Program-made: the position numbers and the translations under genes
Shown: one piece after another, positions 1 through 5,319 of the stretch
Position numbering within the stretch: the stretch's first letter is position 1
Layout: every line of letters begins with the position of its first letter
Source: Acidobacteriota bacterium
GTDB taxonomy: Bacteria > Acidobacteriota > Terriglobia > UBA7540
Assembly: GCA_021828225.1 (NCBI GenBank)
Contig: JAKASH010000282.1
Coordinates: 1 to 5,319, forward strand
DNA length: 5,319 bases
Direction: 5' to 3'
Notes under the pieces: model-generated
The model's database searches: none
The model's input: only the letters and a program-made list of their open reading frames with translations
What the model was told of the DNA's origin: nothing

Positions 1-1671
1 AGCGCTGACGTAGCCTTTCACCGGGTCATTAAAATAGATGCCGCGCGTCGAGACCGTACTGGCCACTTCCGTGCCGACGCAGGGCTTTTCCGGAAACTCA
101 CGATGGAAGGCGTCAATCTGCGGCGCAAGATGGTAATTGAAGCCCTGAATATCCAGCACGGCGGAGATGCCTTCTCCCCAGGCGCCGTTCATGGCCTGAG
201 TGATCGGGCGCGTCGGGTCAAGGCGATGGACCAGCCTCTTCATGGTGGTGCACATCCGGGCTCCGCGCGGGGTGCCCTGCTCCGGCTCCTCGTTGCCGGT
301 GGACCAGAAGACGACGGCCGGGTGGTTGCGGTCGCGGCGAACCAGCCGGCTCAACTGGCTGAGCGCCTGCGGGACGGACGAAAACATGCGGGTCTCGTCG
401 AGCACCACCATGCCAAGCCGGTCGCAGGCATCCATCAGCTCGGGCGTGGGCGGGTTGTGCGAAGTGCGAAGGCCGTTCGAGCCCATCTCCTTGAGCTTGG
501 CGATGCGGTAATACTGCAGCCTGTCCGGCAGTGCGATGCCCACGCCGGCATGGTCCTGATGGTTGCAGGTTCCCTTGATCTTGACCGGCTTGCCGTTCAG
601 GAAGAAGCCCTTGTCCTTGTCAAAGCGGATGGTCCGGATGCCAAAGGGAGTCTCGTAGCGGTCGGTCGCTGTCCCGTTAGCTTGAACTGTCGTCTCCAGC
701 CGGTACAGGTGGGGGGTTTCAATGGACCAGAGCAGCGGGTACTTGATCTCCACCGTTTGCGTAATTTTTCGCCGCCGCCAGCCCGCAACGGGCACTTCCA
801 GCGATTGTTGCGTTCCTATCAAGTTGCCCACGTTGTCCAGGATCTTTGAAATTACCGAGCAGGATACCTCATTGTCCTGATCATTGCTGACTTCGGTGGC
901 GATAGTGACAGTCGCCGAGTCGTTCTCGACTTCGGAGGTTACAAAGGTCCCCCACTGCGGGACGTGCACGGGATTCGTCTTCACGAGCCAGACGTGCCGG
1001 TAAATACCCGCGCCTTCGTACCACCAGCCTTCGTGCTCCGTGGCATCCACGCGAACCACCAGGACGTTCTTGCGGCCGTAGAAGGCCTGATCGCTGATGT
1101 CATAGGCAAAAGGCGCGTAGCCGCTCATATTCCGTCCCAGGAAGTTTCCGTTCAGCGAGGCCATGCAGTCGCGAAAAACGCCGTCGAATTCCAGGCTCAG
1201 GCGCTTGCCGCGGTCGCTTTCGGGTATCTCAAACACCCGCCGGTACCAACCGATGCTGGTTGCGGGGTAGGTCCTGCCCAGCGGCTTTGAACCATGTCCG
1301 GTAAGCCAGCGGTCCTCGTGGAACGGCAGGGCCACTCCCCAGTCATGAGGAATATCGATTGCCTCCCAGTCGCTGTCGTCAAAATCCGGACGCGAGGGCT
1401 TGAAGAAGTCGCCCGTCTTCTGGTATTCCCGGTCTCGGCCGTAGTCGAAATCTTTTGAGGGGTCGGCGGCATTGCCAAGGTGGAAACGCCATCCGAAATC
1501 GAGCAACAAGCGTTCGCGCGGCGAACTTGATGACGCGGACTGGCTGGGGTCGCCGGAAGACGACGAATTCTGCGCCGCAAGCAAGCTTCTCGCCCCCGGC
1601 ACCAGCGAAGCTGCGCCCGCCGAAGCTGCTACACCACTCTTCAGGAAATCACGTCTTGTCCAGTTAGGCAT
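1..1671 (-). CDS. Tat-exported glycoside hydrolase family 2 enzyme (beta-galactosidase-like), 3' end beyond the window
   Basis: The frame is open without a stop for 557 codons from ATG at 1671 to the left edge, so the C-terminus is missing. An AGGAG ribosome binding site lies 5 bases before the ATG. Residues 5-11 (TRRDFLK) followed by an Ala/Gly/Leu stretch to about residue 33 form a twin-arginine signal, so the enzyme should be exported folded. A serine-rich linker covers residues about 36-50. The family 2 domains follow in order: a jelly-roll sugar-binding domain at about 55-230 (GWYRR at 141-145, GAGIYRHVWL at 220-229), an immunoglobulin-like domain at about 235-345, and a TIM barrel from about 346. 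In the barrel, KGTCNHQDHAG (366-376) and RTSHNP (402-407) are family hallmarks. Glu461 in WSTGNEE is the expected acid/base and Glu535 in GTEVAS the expected nucleophile, so both catalytic residues are present. Substrate specificity (beta-galactoside, beta-glucuronide or beta-mannoside) cannot be read from the sequence; beta-galactosidase-like is the conservative label. The missing part would hold the end of the barrel and any C-terminal beta-sandwich domains. Confidence 0.93.
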   Translation of the reverse strand, partial: MPNWTRRDFLKSGVAASAGAASLVPGARSLLAAQNSSSSGDPSQSASSSSPRERLLLDFGWRFHLGNAADPSKDFDYGRDREYQKTGDFFKPSRPDFDDSDWEAIDIPHDWGVALPFHEDRWLTGHGSKPLGRTYPATSIGWYRRVFEIPESDRGKRLSLEFDGVFRDCMASLNGNFLGRNMSGYAPFAYDISDQAFYGRKNVLVVRVDATEHEGWWYEGAGIYRHVWLVKTNPVHVPQWGTFVTSEVENDSATVTIATEVSNDQDNEVSCSVISKILDNVGNLIGTQQSLEVPVAGWRRRKITQTVEIKYPLLWSIETPHLYRLETTVQANGTATDRYETPFGIRTIRFDKDKGFFLNGKPVKIKGTCNHQDHAGVGIALPDRLQYYRIAKLKEMGSNGLRTSHNPPTPELMDACDRLGMVVLDETRMFSSVPQALSQLSRLVRRDRNHPAVVFWSTGNEEPEQGTPRGARMCTTMKRLVHRLDPTRPITQAMNGAWGEGISAVLDIQGFNYHLAPQIDAFHREFPEKPCVGTEVASTVSTRGIYFNDPVKGYVSA

Positions 1672-1682
1672 TTTCGCTCCTA

Positions 1683-1895
1683 TCATGACGTGCGGTTTGG
1701 ATCTTCCCAGCCCATTTCGCGTTCAGGCAGCGGATTGGCATGATCGGGAAGCCCCAGATTATATATCTCCTGAAGCGGCAGGCAATCAAGAATATGCGGG
1801 TGGTCGGGCCAAGGATTGTAGCGCCCGTTCTCCGGCCCTGCGGGGTTTGCGGGATTCGACGCACAAGCCGCAGGGTTTGTAAGGTGAACGCTGCA
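1683..1895 (-). pseudogene. Protein-like open frame without a start codon, possible 3' remnant of a gene upstream of the GH2 gene
   Basis: On the minus strand a frame is open from just after a TAG at 1896-1898 to a TGA at 1683-1685. It contains no ATG, GTG or TTG until a Met close to its end. Its product looks like real protein: it is rich in Asn, Pro, Asp and His, with stretches such as RYNPWPDHPHILDCLPLQ and NPLPEREMGWEDPN. The TGA falls directly before the AGGAG of the GH2 gene, the spacing usual between consecutive genes of an operon. I infer the 3' end of a former upstream partner whose front was lost, or a real gene using an unrecognised start or a frameshift. I do not recognise the family. 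The alternative is a chance open frame in GC-rich DNA. Confidence 0.35.
1836..1875. repeat. Stem-loop with 8-bp perfect outer stem in the divergent intergenic region
   Basis: CCCTGCGG (1836-1843) and CCGCAGGG (1868-1875) are perfect inverted copies. Inside them, TT (1846-1847) can pair with AA (1865-1866), and TGCG (1848-1851) with CGCA (1860-1863), leaving one bulged C and an 8-base loop. No T-run of terminator type follows on either strand, so a classical intrinsic terminator is unlikely. The structure lies inside the start-less minus-strand frame and upstream of the ccm promoter. Its function is unknown. Confidence 0.5.
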
Positions 1896-1933
1896 CTACA
1901 AGGGGTTTTCGAAAAAAGCAGACGTAAATGCCA

Positions 1934-1962
1934 TTGACTAGAATTGTGCGAAAGTGCACAAT
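1934..1962 (+). promoter_or_regulatory. Candidate sigma-70 promoter of the ccm cluster
   Basis: TTGACT at 1934-1939 matches the -35 consensus at five of six positions. Exactly 17 bases later, CACAAT at 1957-1962 matches the -10 consensus at four of six. An A-run at 1912-1917 sits where an UP element would be. Transcription would begin near 1969, giving a leader of about 80 bases before the ccmE ATG. This is a sequence-based prediction only, and the -10 box is mediocre. Confidence 0.5.
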
Positions 1963-1963
1963 T
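1942..1963. promoter_or_regulatory. 22-bp palindromic operator, CRP/FNR-like, overlapping the ccm promoter
   Basis: The perfect inverted repeat AATTGTGC-N6-GCACAATT (arms 1942-1949 and 1956-1963) has the length and layout of a CRP/FNR-family site: TGTG at positions 4-7 and CACA at positions 16-19 of a 22-bp palindrome with A/T ends. It differs from the E. coli CRP consensus at position 8 and its mirror, with C and G instead of A and T. It fills the spacer and most of the -10 box of the candidate promoter, a geometry that suggests repression of ccmE. Another regulator family that uses palindromes is possible, and no regulator gene is in the window. Confidence 0.55.
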
Positions 1964-1983
1964 AATACTTCAAGCCTGTAAAA

Positions 1984-2020
1984 GCATGCTTGGGTCTCCC
2001 TGCGAGCGAGAAGGGCATGC
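1984..2020 (+). repeat. Inverted repeat in the ccmE leader
   Basis: GCATGC occurs at 1984-1989 and again at 2015-2020. The hexamer is self-complementary, so the copies can pair with each other in the mRNA. TCTC (1995-1998) and GAGA (2008-2011) could add an inner helix. The first copy is the core of the 10-bp palindrome AAGCATGCTT at 1982-1991. The structure would end about 15 bases before the ccmE ribosome binding site. It may be a leader hairpin or chance. Confidence 0.3.
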
Positions 2021-2050
2021 GGACGGCCAGAAGCAGGAAGGTTGAGGCTC

Positions 2051-2488
2051 ATGTTAAACAAGAAGGTGAAATTTGGAATCGGGATCGCGATCATTCTCGC
2101 AGCGGTTGCGTGGGAAGCCGTTTCCGGCTTTCAAGAGTCGAAAACCTACTATGTAACCGTGAAAGAACTGACCAGCGGCAAGTCCACCCACCAGCACGTG
2201 CGTGTCGGCGGCGTGATTGTGCCGGATTCCATCCAGCGAAGCGGCGAGACCTTAACGTTCCGGCTATCCCAGGGAAGCGAGTCCATCCCAGTCACCTACG
2301 TTGGACAGGAAACCTTACCAGACGATTTCAAGGGCGGCGCGCAGGCCATTGTGGAAGGGGATTACCTCGCCGACGGGACATTTCGCGCCGAGCAGGTGCA
2401 GGCAAAGTGTGCCTCCAAGTATAAGGCCGTGCCTCCAGCCCCCAAACAAGCAAGTATGACCTCCAAGGTAGCCTCGTACGGTGACTGA
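2051..2488 (+). CDS. ccmE: Cytochrome c maturation haem chaperone CcmE, cysteine-type
   Basis: The 145-residue product is a membrane-anchored periplasmic haem chaperone that carries haem to CcmF for attachment to apocytochrome c. A short basic N-terminus (LNKKVK) leads into one membrane segment at about residues 8-26. The rest is the family's beta-barrel domain, recognised by HVRVGGVIVPDSIQR (49-63) and VEGDYLADGTFRAEQVQAKC (101-120). The haem-attachment site, HDENY in E. coli, reads CASKY (120-124) here. The usual covalent-binding histidine is thus replaced by Cys120, while Tyr124 is kept. A Cys-x3-Tyr CcmE type is known from archaea and Desulfovibrio. ATG 2051 is preferred because AGGAAGG (2035-2041) lies 9 bases upstream. 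A TTG at 2042 in the same frame would directly touch that site. The gene is first in the cluster in this window, 93 bases before ccmF. Confidence 0.93.
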   Translation: MLNKKVKFGIGIAIILAAVAWEAVSGFQESKTYYVTVKELTSGKSTHQHVRVGGVIVPDSIQRSGETLTFRLSQGSESIPVTYVGQETLPDDFKGGAQAIVEGDYLADGTFRAEQVQAKCASKYKAVPPAPKQASMTSKVASYGD

Positions 2489-2499
2489 AAATTGATATT

Positions 2500-2563
2500 T
2501 ACCGCAATCTTTTCCGCCACGCCGAACATCCCGATTGAATACCTTGATACTGGATTTGCGGTA
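2500..2563 (+). promoter_or_regulatory. Inverted repeat in the ccmE-ccmF gap abutting the ccmF ribosome binding site
   Basis: TACCGCAA (2500-2507) and TTGCGGTA (2556-2563) are perfect 8-base inverted copies separated by 48 bases. The second arm runs into AGAGGGAG (2563-2570), the only purine-rich ribosome binding site for ccmF, 11 bases before its ATG. Pairing in the mRNA could limit access to that site or act as a processing or stability element. The long loop makes the fold uncertain. The gap holds no recognisable gene. Confidence 0.35.
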
Positions 2564-2581
2564 GAGGGAGCCTAACCTGCC

Positions 2582-4606
2582 ATGAACCAAGTCGGAGCTG
2601 TAGGACTGATTGCTGCACTGGCCTTTGCAATCTATGGCATGGTCACCGGGGCCATAGCCGGGAAGCTTCGAAGTCCCCGGATGCTGAAAAGCGCCCAGCG
2701 CGCTGTCCTTGGCTTTTTCGCCATGACCACGCTGGCGGTGGTTTCGCTTGAATACCTCATATTCACCGATAACTTCCACAGTGCGTACGTGGCCGAGCAC
2801 TCCAGCCGGGATCTGCCCCTCTTGTACAAATTCCCCGTCCTGTGGTCGGGGCAGGAAGGTTCGTTGCTGTTCTGGACCTGGCTGCTGTCGATTTATGTCG
2901 GTGTGGCCGTCCTGCTCAACCGGCGAAAAAACCGGCAGTTGATGCCCTACGTCATCGCGATCAGCATGGGCGTGGGCACCTTTTTCTCATTGGTCACCTT
3001 TGCGGTGGCGAATCCCTTCAACCAGCTTTCGCTGACCACGGCAACAGGGACAACGCCTTACACGCCACCGGATGGCAACGGCCTGAATCCAGCTCTGCAA
3101 TTCCATTCGATGGTGGCTCATCCCCCCATGCTTTATCTCGGTTACGTGGGGTTTGCAATCCCCTTCGCCTTTGCCATGTCGGCTCTGATGACGCGCCAGT
3201 TGGGCGACAACTGGATTCGCGTGACCCGCCGCTGGACGATGGTACCCTGGATGTTCCTGGGAACGGGCATCGTGCTGGGAGGGCAATGGGCCTATCACGT
3301 TCTCGGATGGGGTGGCTACTGGGCCTGGGATCCGGTGGAGAACGCTTCGCTGTTGCCGTGGCTCGCCGGCACAGCCTTCCTCCACTCAGTGATGATCCAG
3401 GAAAAACGCGGGATGATGAAAGTCTGGAACATGGTTTTGGTTATTCTGGCTTTCTTCCTGTCGATTTTCGGGACCTTCCTGACGCGCAGCGGGATTATCT
3501 CTTCGGTCCACGCATTTGCCAAGTCGGATATCGGTCCCTGGTTCTCCGTCTTTCTTGCCATCATTGCCGCATTTTCGCTCACGGTGCTTTTCCTGCGGCT
3601 CGACTTCCTGAAGAGTGATAACCGGCTGGACTCGATTGTTTCGCGCGAAAGCGGTTTCCTGTTCAATAACTGGATTTTGCTGGCCGCGGTGCTCGCCGTG
3701 CTCTGGGGGACAATCTTTCCCATCGTCTCCAAGGCCGTTGAAAATGTCACCGTGACGGTGGGCCCGCCGTTCTTCAACAAGGTGATGATTCCCATCGGCC
3801 TGCTACTGCTGTTCCTGACGGGTGCGGGGCCGTTGCTGGCCTGGCGGAAGACCTCATTTCAAAGCATCAAACGTAACTTTACGATTCCCCTGATCTTTGG
3901 AGGCGTGGTCGGCGTGACGCTCTTTGCCTTAGGCATCCACCGCTTCTATACCTTGATGTCCTTGTCGCTTTGCGGTTTTGTTGCCGCGAGCATCATAGGA
4001 GAATTTTACAAGGGCGCGCGCACGCGGATGAAGACGAGCAAAGAGAACTTTTTCTCGGCCGTTTACAATTTGACCATGCGAAATACCCGCCGCTACGGAG
4101 GCTACATCGTCCACTTCGGCATCGTCTTGCTGTTTGTGGGCGTTGCGGGACAAGCCTTCAGGTTTGAAACTCAAAAACTGATGGGTCCCGGAGATCTCCT
4201 GCAGGCCAGGAACTATCTGTTCCGGTTCGAAGGCATGACCACGGGCCAGAAGGCCAACTATGATTATGAAACCGTAGCTCTGGATGTGACCAAGAACGGC
4301 CATGCGTGGACCGTCATGCATCCGCAGAAGCGCTTCTTCATCGCCAGCCAGCAACCTCTCAGCCACGTCGCATTGCGCACAAACCTGGCCGAGGACGTTT
4401 ATGTGGTCATGGCAGGACGCGACCCGAACACCGGCAAGGCCATCATTCATGTCATCATCAATCCGTTGGTACAATGGGTATGGATTGGCGGAATGGTCGT
4501 ACTCTTAGGTACAATACTGGCATTGATACCCAGCCGCGTGGAAAGACAGATGGCGCAAATCCACAAGGATCAGGAGGAAGCTGTCGAGGCGCACCATGCC
4601 AGTTAG
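2582..4606 (+). CDS. ccmF: Cytochrome c haem lyase subunit CcmF
   Basis: This 674-residue polytopic inner-membrane protein takes haem from CcmE and joins it to apocytochrome c at the periplasmic face. The length is typical of the family (E. coli CcmF is a little shorter). KFPVLWSGQEGSLLFWTWLL (83-102) is a CcmF signature. The tryptophan-rich WWD motif is WGGYWAWDPVEN (243-254). The four conserved histidines expected for haem binding are visible: His180 in AHPPMLYLGYVG, His268 in FLHSVM, His310 in SSVHAFA and His511 in GYIVHFGI. A soluble periplasmic domain lies at about 527-620, followed by a last membrane segment at about 630-650 and a charged tail. AGAGGGAG stands 11 bases before the ATG. 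The stop codon lies inside the start of ccmH (11-base overlap), pointing to coupled translation. No frameshift or missing key residue is seen. CcmC shares the WWD motif but is much shorter. Confidence 0.97.
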   Translation: MNQVGAVGLIAALAFAIYGMVTGAIAGKLRSPRMLKSAQRAVLGFFAMTTLAVVSLEYLIFTDNFHSAYVAEHSSRDLPLLYKFPVLWSGQEGSLLFWTWLLSIYVGVAVLLNRRKNRQLMPYVIAISMGVGTFFSLVTFAVANPFNQLSLTTATGTTPYTPPDGNGLNPALQFHSMVAHPPMLYLGYVGFAIPFAFAMSALMTRQLGDNWIRVTRRWTMVPWMFLGTGIVLGGQWAYHVLGWGGYWAWDPVENASLLPWLAGTAFLHSVMIQEKRGMMKVWNMVLVILAFFLSIFGTFLTRSGIISSVHAFAKSDIGPWFSVFLAIIAAFSLTVLFLRLDFLKSDNRLDSIVSRESGFLFNNWILLAAVLAVLWGTIFPIVSKAVENVTVTVGPPFFNKVMIPIGLLLLFLTGAGPLLAWRKTSFQSIKRNFTIPLIFGGVVGVTLFALGIHRFYTLMSLSLCGFVAASIIGEFYKGARTRMKTSKENFFSAVYNLTMRNTRRYGGYIVHFGIVLLFVGVAGQAFRFETQKLMGPGDLLQARNYLFRFEGMTTGQKANYDYETVALDVTKNGHAWTVMHPQKRFFIASQQPLSHVALRTNLAEDVYVVMAGRDPNTGKAIIHVIINPLVQWVWIGGMVVLLGTILALIPSRVERQMAQIHKDQEEAVEAHHAS

Positions 4607-5090
4607 CAGGCTCCTGAAGACTTTGGTTTTGTGCCTTGCTTTGACCGGCGTAGCACTGGCGGCAGGCAGGAGCCCCTCGCAGATCGACGAGATTCAAAAG
4701 AATATCGGCGACAAGGTCTATTGCATGTGCGGTTGTGCTACGGCCTTGAGACACTGTCCTGATCTGCACTGCCCCGTAAAAGCGAAAATGGATCAGATCA
4801 TCCGCACGGATCTGGAGCAAGGCAAGAGTGAGTCCGTCGTTCTTCAGGACCTGGTGGACCACTACGGGGAAAAAGTGCTCGCCGCCCCTCCTCCACAGGG
4901 TTTCAACCTGACGGCATGGGTTCTGCCGGGGGTTGGATTGCTGATTGGCCTGTTTCTGGCCATCCTGATTGTGCGCAGATGGCGCCGGCCCGTCCTGCAG
5001 GCGGTTGGTCCTGCCGGCAGCGCCGCCCCGCCCGTCGACGACAACGTCCGCTCGGCGGTGGAAGAGGAAATGAAGAAGTTTATGGACTGA
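4596..5090 (+). CDS. ccmH: CcmH-type cytochrome c biogenesis thiol protein with a CxCGC motif
   Basis: The 164-residue product belongs to the CcmH/CycL family, which assists thioether formation by handling the cysteines of the apocytochrome CxxCH site. A signal or anchor segment covers residues about 5-23 (ending ALAA). A small periplasmic helical domain follows, then LVDHYGEKVLAAPPP (86-100), which is characteristic of the family. A second membrane segment lies at about 107-127, ending in RRWRR, before a short cytoplasmic tail. The redox motif is unusual: instead of the LRCxxCQ seen in proteobacterial CcmH it reads YCMCGC (Cys43, Cys45, Cys47), followed by Cys54 and Cys59 in HCPDLHC, making five periplasmic cysteines. 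From memory, this CxCGC form is shared by CcmH homologues outside the Proteobacteria, but I could not search for it. GAGG (4586-4589) lies 6 bases before the ATG, and the start overlaps the end of ccmF by 11 bases. Confidence 0.92.
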   Translation: MPVSRLLKTLVLCLALTGVALAAGRSPSQIDEIQKNIGDKVYCMCGCATALRHCPDLHCPVKAKMDQIIRTDLEQGKSESVVLQDLVDHYGEKVLAAPPPQGFNLTAWVLPGVGLLIGLFLAILIVRRWRRPVLQAVGPAGSAAPPVDDNVRSAVEEEMKKFMD

Positions 5091-5111
5091 CCTGGCTTGG
5101 GAAGCAGGTCA
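5088..5111 (+). repeat. Hairpin incorporating the ccmH stop codon
   Basis: TGACCTG (5088-5094) pairs perfectly with CAGGTCA (5105-5111). CTT (5096-5098) pairs with AAG (5102-5104) around a GGG loop, leaving only G5095 bulged. The first three bases of the stem are the TGA stop of ccmH. GGAAAAG follows rather than a T-run, so it is not a standard intrinsic terminator. A role in mRNA stability or in tuning expression between ccmH and the next gene is more plausible. Confidence 0.5.
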
Positions 5112-5130
5112 GGAAAAGCAGAGACAAAAG

Positions 5131-5319
5131 ATGGAATTGGGAATCGGAATCCTGCTCGTAATCGGCCTGGCCATCTATACCGTCACGCCGTTGCTGGCTC
5201 CGGAGAGCGCATCCGAGGGCGCCCTGCCCATTGATGTCACACCCTTGATTGATTTAAAGCGGCGCCGGATGGTGGTCTACGAAAACCTTCAGGACCTGGA
5301 GTTCGAATACAAAGCCGGG
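5131..5319 (+). CDS. Probable CcmI-like cytochrome c biogenesis protein, N-terminal fragment
   Basis: From ATG 5131 the frame is open for 63 codons to the right edge. The product starts with a membrane segment (about residues 3-22, LGIGILLVIGLAIYTVTPLL). A short periplasmic or cytoplasmic stretch and a charged, probably helical region follow: DLKRRRMVVYENLQDLEFEY (about 41-60). The pattern of one N-terminal membrane helix, an Arg-rich start of a helix and a Leu-Glu-rich repeat ending in YKAG is what CcmI-type and zinc-ribbon proteins next to ccmH show. In the pathway, CcmI binds the C-terminus of apocytochrome c. The ribosome binding site is weak: GAGA at 5121-5124, 6 bases upstream. The gene is 40 bases after ccmH, with the stop-codon hairpin in between. 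The assignment rests on the N-terminus and position only. Confidence 0.6.
   Translation, partial: MELGIGILLVIGLAIYTVTPLLAPESASEGALPIDVTPLIDLKRRRMVVYENLQDLEFEYKAG

Larger units (their letters stand above)
1672..2050. other. Divergent intergenic region between the GH2 gene and ccmE
   Basis: No complete gene is supported on either strand here. The half near the GH2 gene carries the start-less protein-like frame and the GH2 ribosome binding site. The half near ccmE carries an A-run, the palindrome TTTTCGAAAA (1906-1915), the candidate promoter with its palindromic operator, and the leader repeat. I see no convincing sigma-70 promoter for the GH2 gene on the minus strand. It may be transcribed from further away or by another sigma factor. 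Confidence 0.7.

Noticed and set aside
103..849. Open frame of 248 codons on the plus strand
   Set aside because: It lies wholly opposite the GH2 gene, whose conserved motifs establish the minus strand as coding. Its own translation shows no recognisable domain.
1836..1875. Intrinsic terminator
   Set aside because: No T-run follows the stem on either strand, and the element lies between divergent units where no terminator is needed.
1472..1882. Plus-strand frame of 136 codons over the GH2 N-terminus
   Set aside because: It is antisense to the Tat signal region of the GH2 gene, with no motif or start signal.
2042..2050. TTG start three codons before the ccmE ATG
   Set aside because: The AGGAAGG site ends at 2041, directly against this TTG, leaving no spacing. 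ATG 2051 fits better.
1786..2094. Minus-strand frame of 102 codons across the intergenic region
   Set aside because: It runs antisense over the ccmE promoter, leader and start. It has no clear ribosome binding site, and its product looks unlike any protein I know.
2486..2575. In-frame continuation of ccmE beyond its TGA for 28 codons, considered as readthrough, selenocysteine or a CcmD-like peptide
   Set aside because: CcmE already has its normal length. The extension resembles neither CcmD nor any known domain, and no SECIS-like element was evident.
2315..2800. Minus-strand frame of 161 codons spanning the ccmE/ccmF junction
   Set aside because: It is antisense to two well-supported genes and has no recognisable features.
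3929..4474. Minus-strand frame of 181 codons inside ccmF
   Set aside because: It is the shadow of a strongly conserved coding region on the other strand.
1..5319. tRNA, rRNA, CRISPR array, insertion sequence or attachment site
   Set aside because: Reading both strands I saw no cloverleaf, repeat-spacer array, transposase motif or terminal inverted repeats.

Overview
The window holds a divergent pair of transcription units separated by a regulatory gap of about 380 bases. On the minus strand, running off the left edge, lies the first 557 codons of a glycoside hydrolase family 2 (GH2) enzyme with a Tat signal peptide. On the plus strand is a cytochrome c maturation (System I) cluster: ccmE, ccmF, ccmH, and the start of a CcmI-like gene that is cut by the right edge. 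No ccmA, ccmB, ccmC, ccmD or ccmG is visible.

Organism (inference). Several traits fit an Acidobacteriota-like soil bacterium best: a Tat-exported GH2 beside a ccm cluster, a CcmE with cysteine in place of the haem-binding histidine, and a CcmH with a CxCGC motif. Other deep-branching Gram-negative phyla, such as Desulfobacterota, are not excluded. No marker gene settles the question.

Layout. 1-1671 (minus) is the GH2 gene. 1672-2050 is the intergenic region. It holds a start-less but protein-like frame on the minus strand (1683-1895), a stem-loop (1836-1875), a candidate sigma-70 promoter (1934-1962) with a 22-bp CRP/FNR-shaped palindrome over its spacer and -10 box (1942-1963), and a leader inverted repeat (1984-2020). 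ccmE (2051-2488) is followed by a 93-base gap with an inverted repeat that touches the ccmF ribosome binding site. ccmF (2582-4606) overlaps ccmH (4596-5090) by 11 bases. A hairpin built on the ccmH stop codon separates ccmH from the CcmI-like gene (5131 to the edge).

How the genes work together. In System I, CcmE is the periplasmic haem chaperone. CcmF, a large membrane protein, takes haem from CcmE and attaches it to the CxxCH motif of apocytochrome c. CcmH helps keep or present that motif in reduced form, and CcmI-type proteins help hold the apocytochrome. The genes here therefore encode the late, ligation half of the pathway. The GH2 enzyme is functionally unrelated, and its only visible link to the cluster is the shared divergent intergenic region.

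The points most worth a second look are the pairing of cysteine-type CcmE with a five-cysteine CcmH, the CRP/FNR-like palindrome at the ccm promoter, and the protein-like remnant upstream of the GH2 gene.
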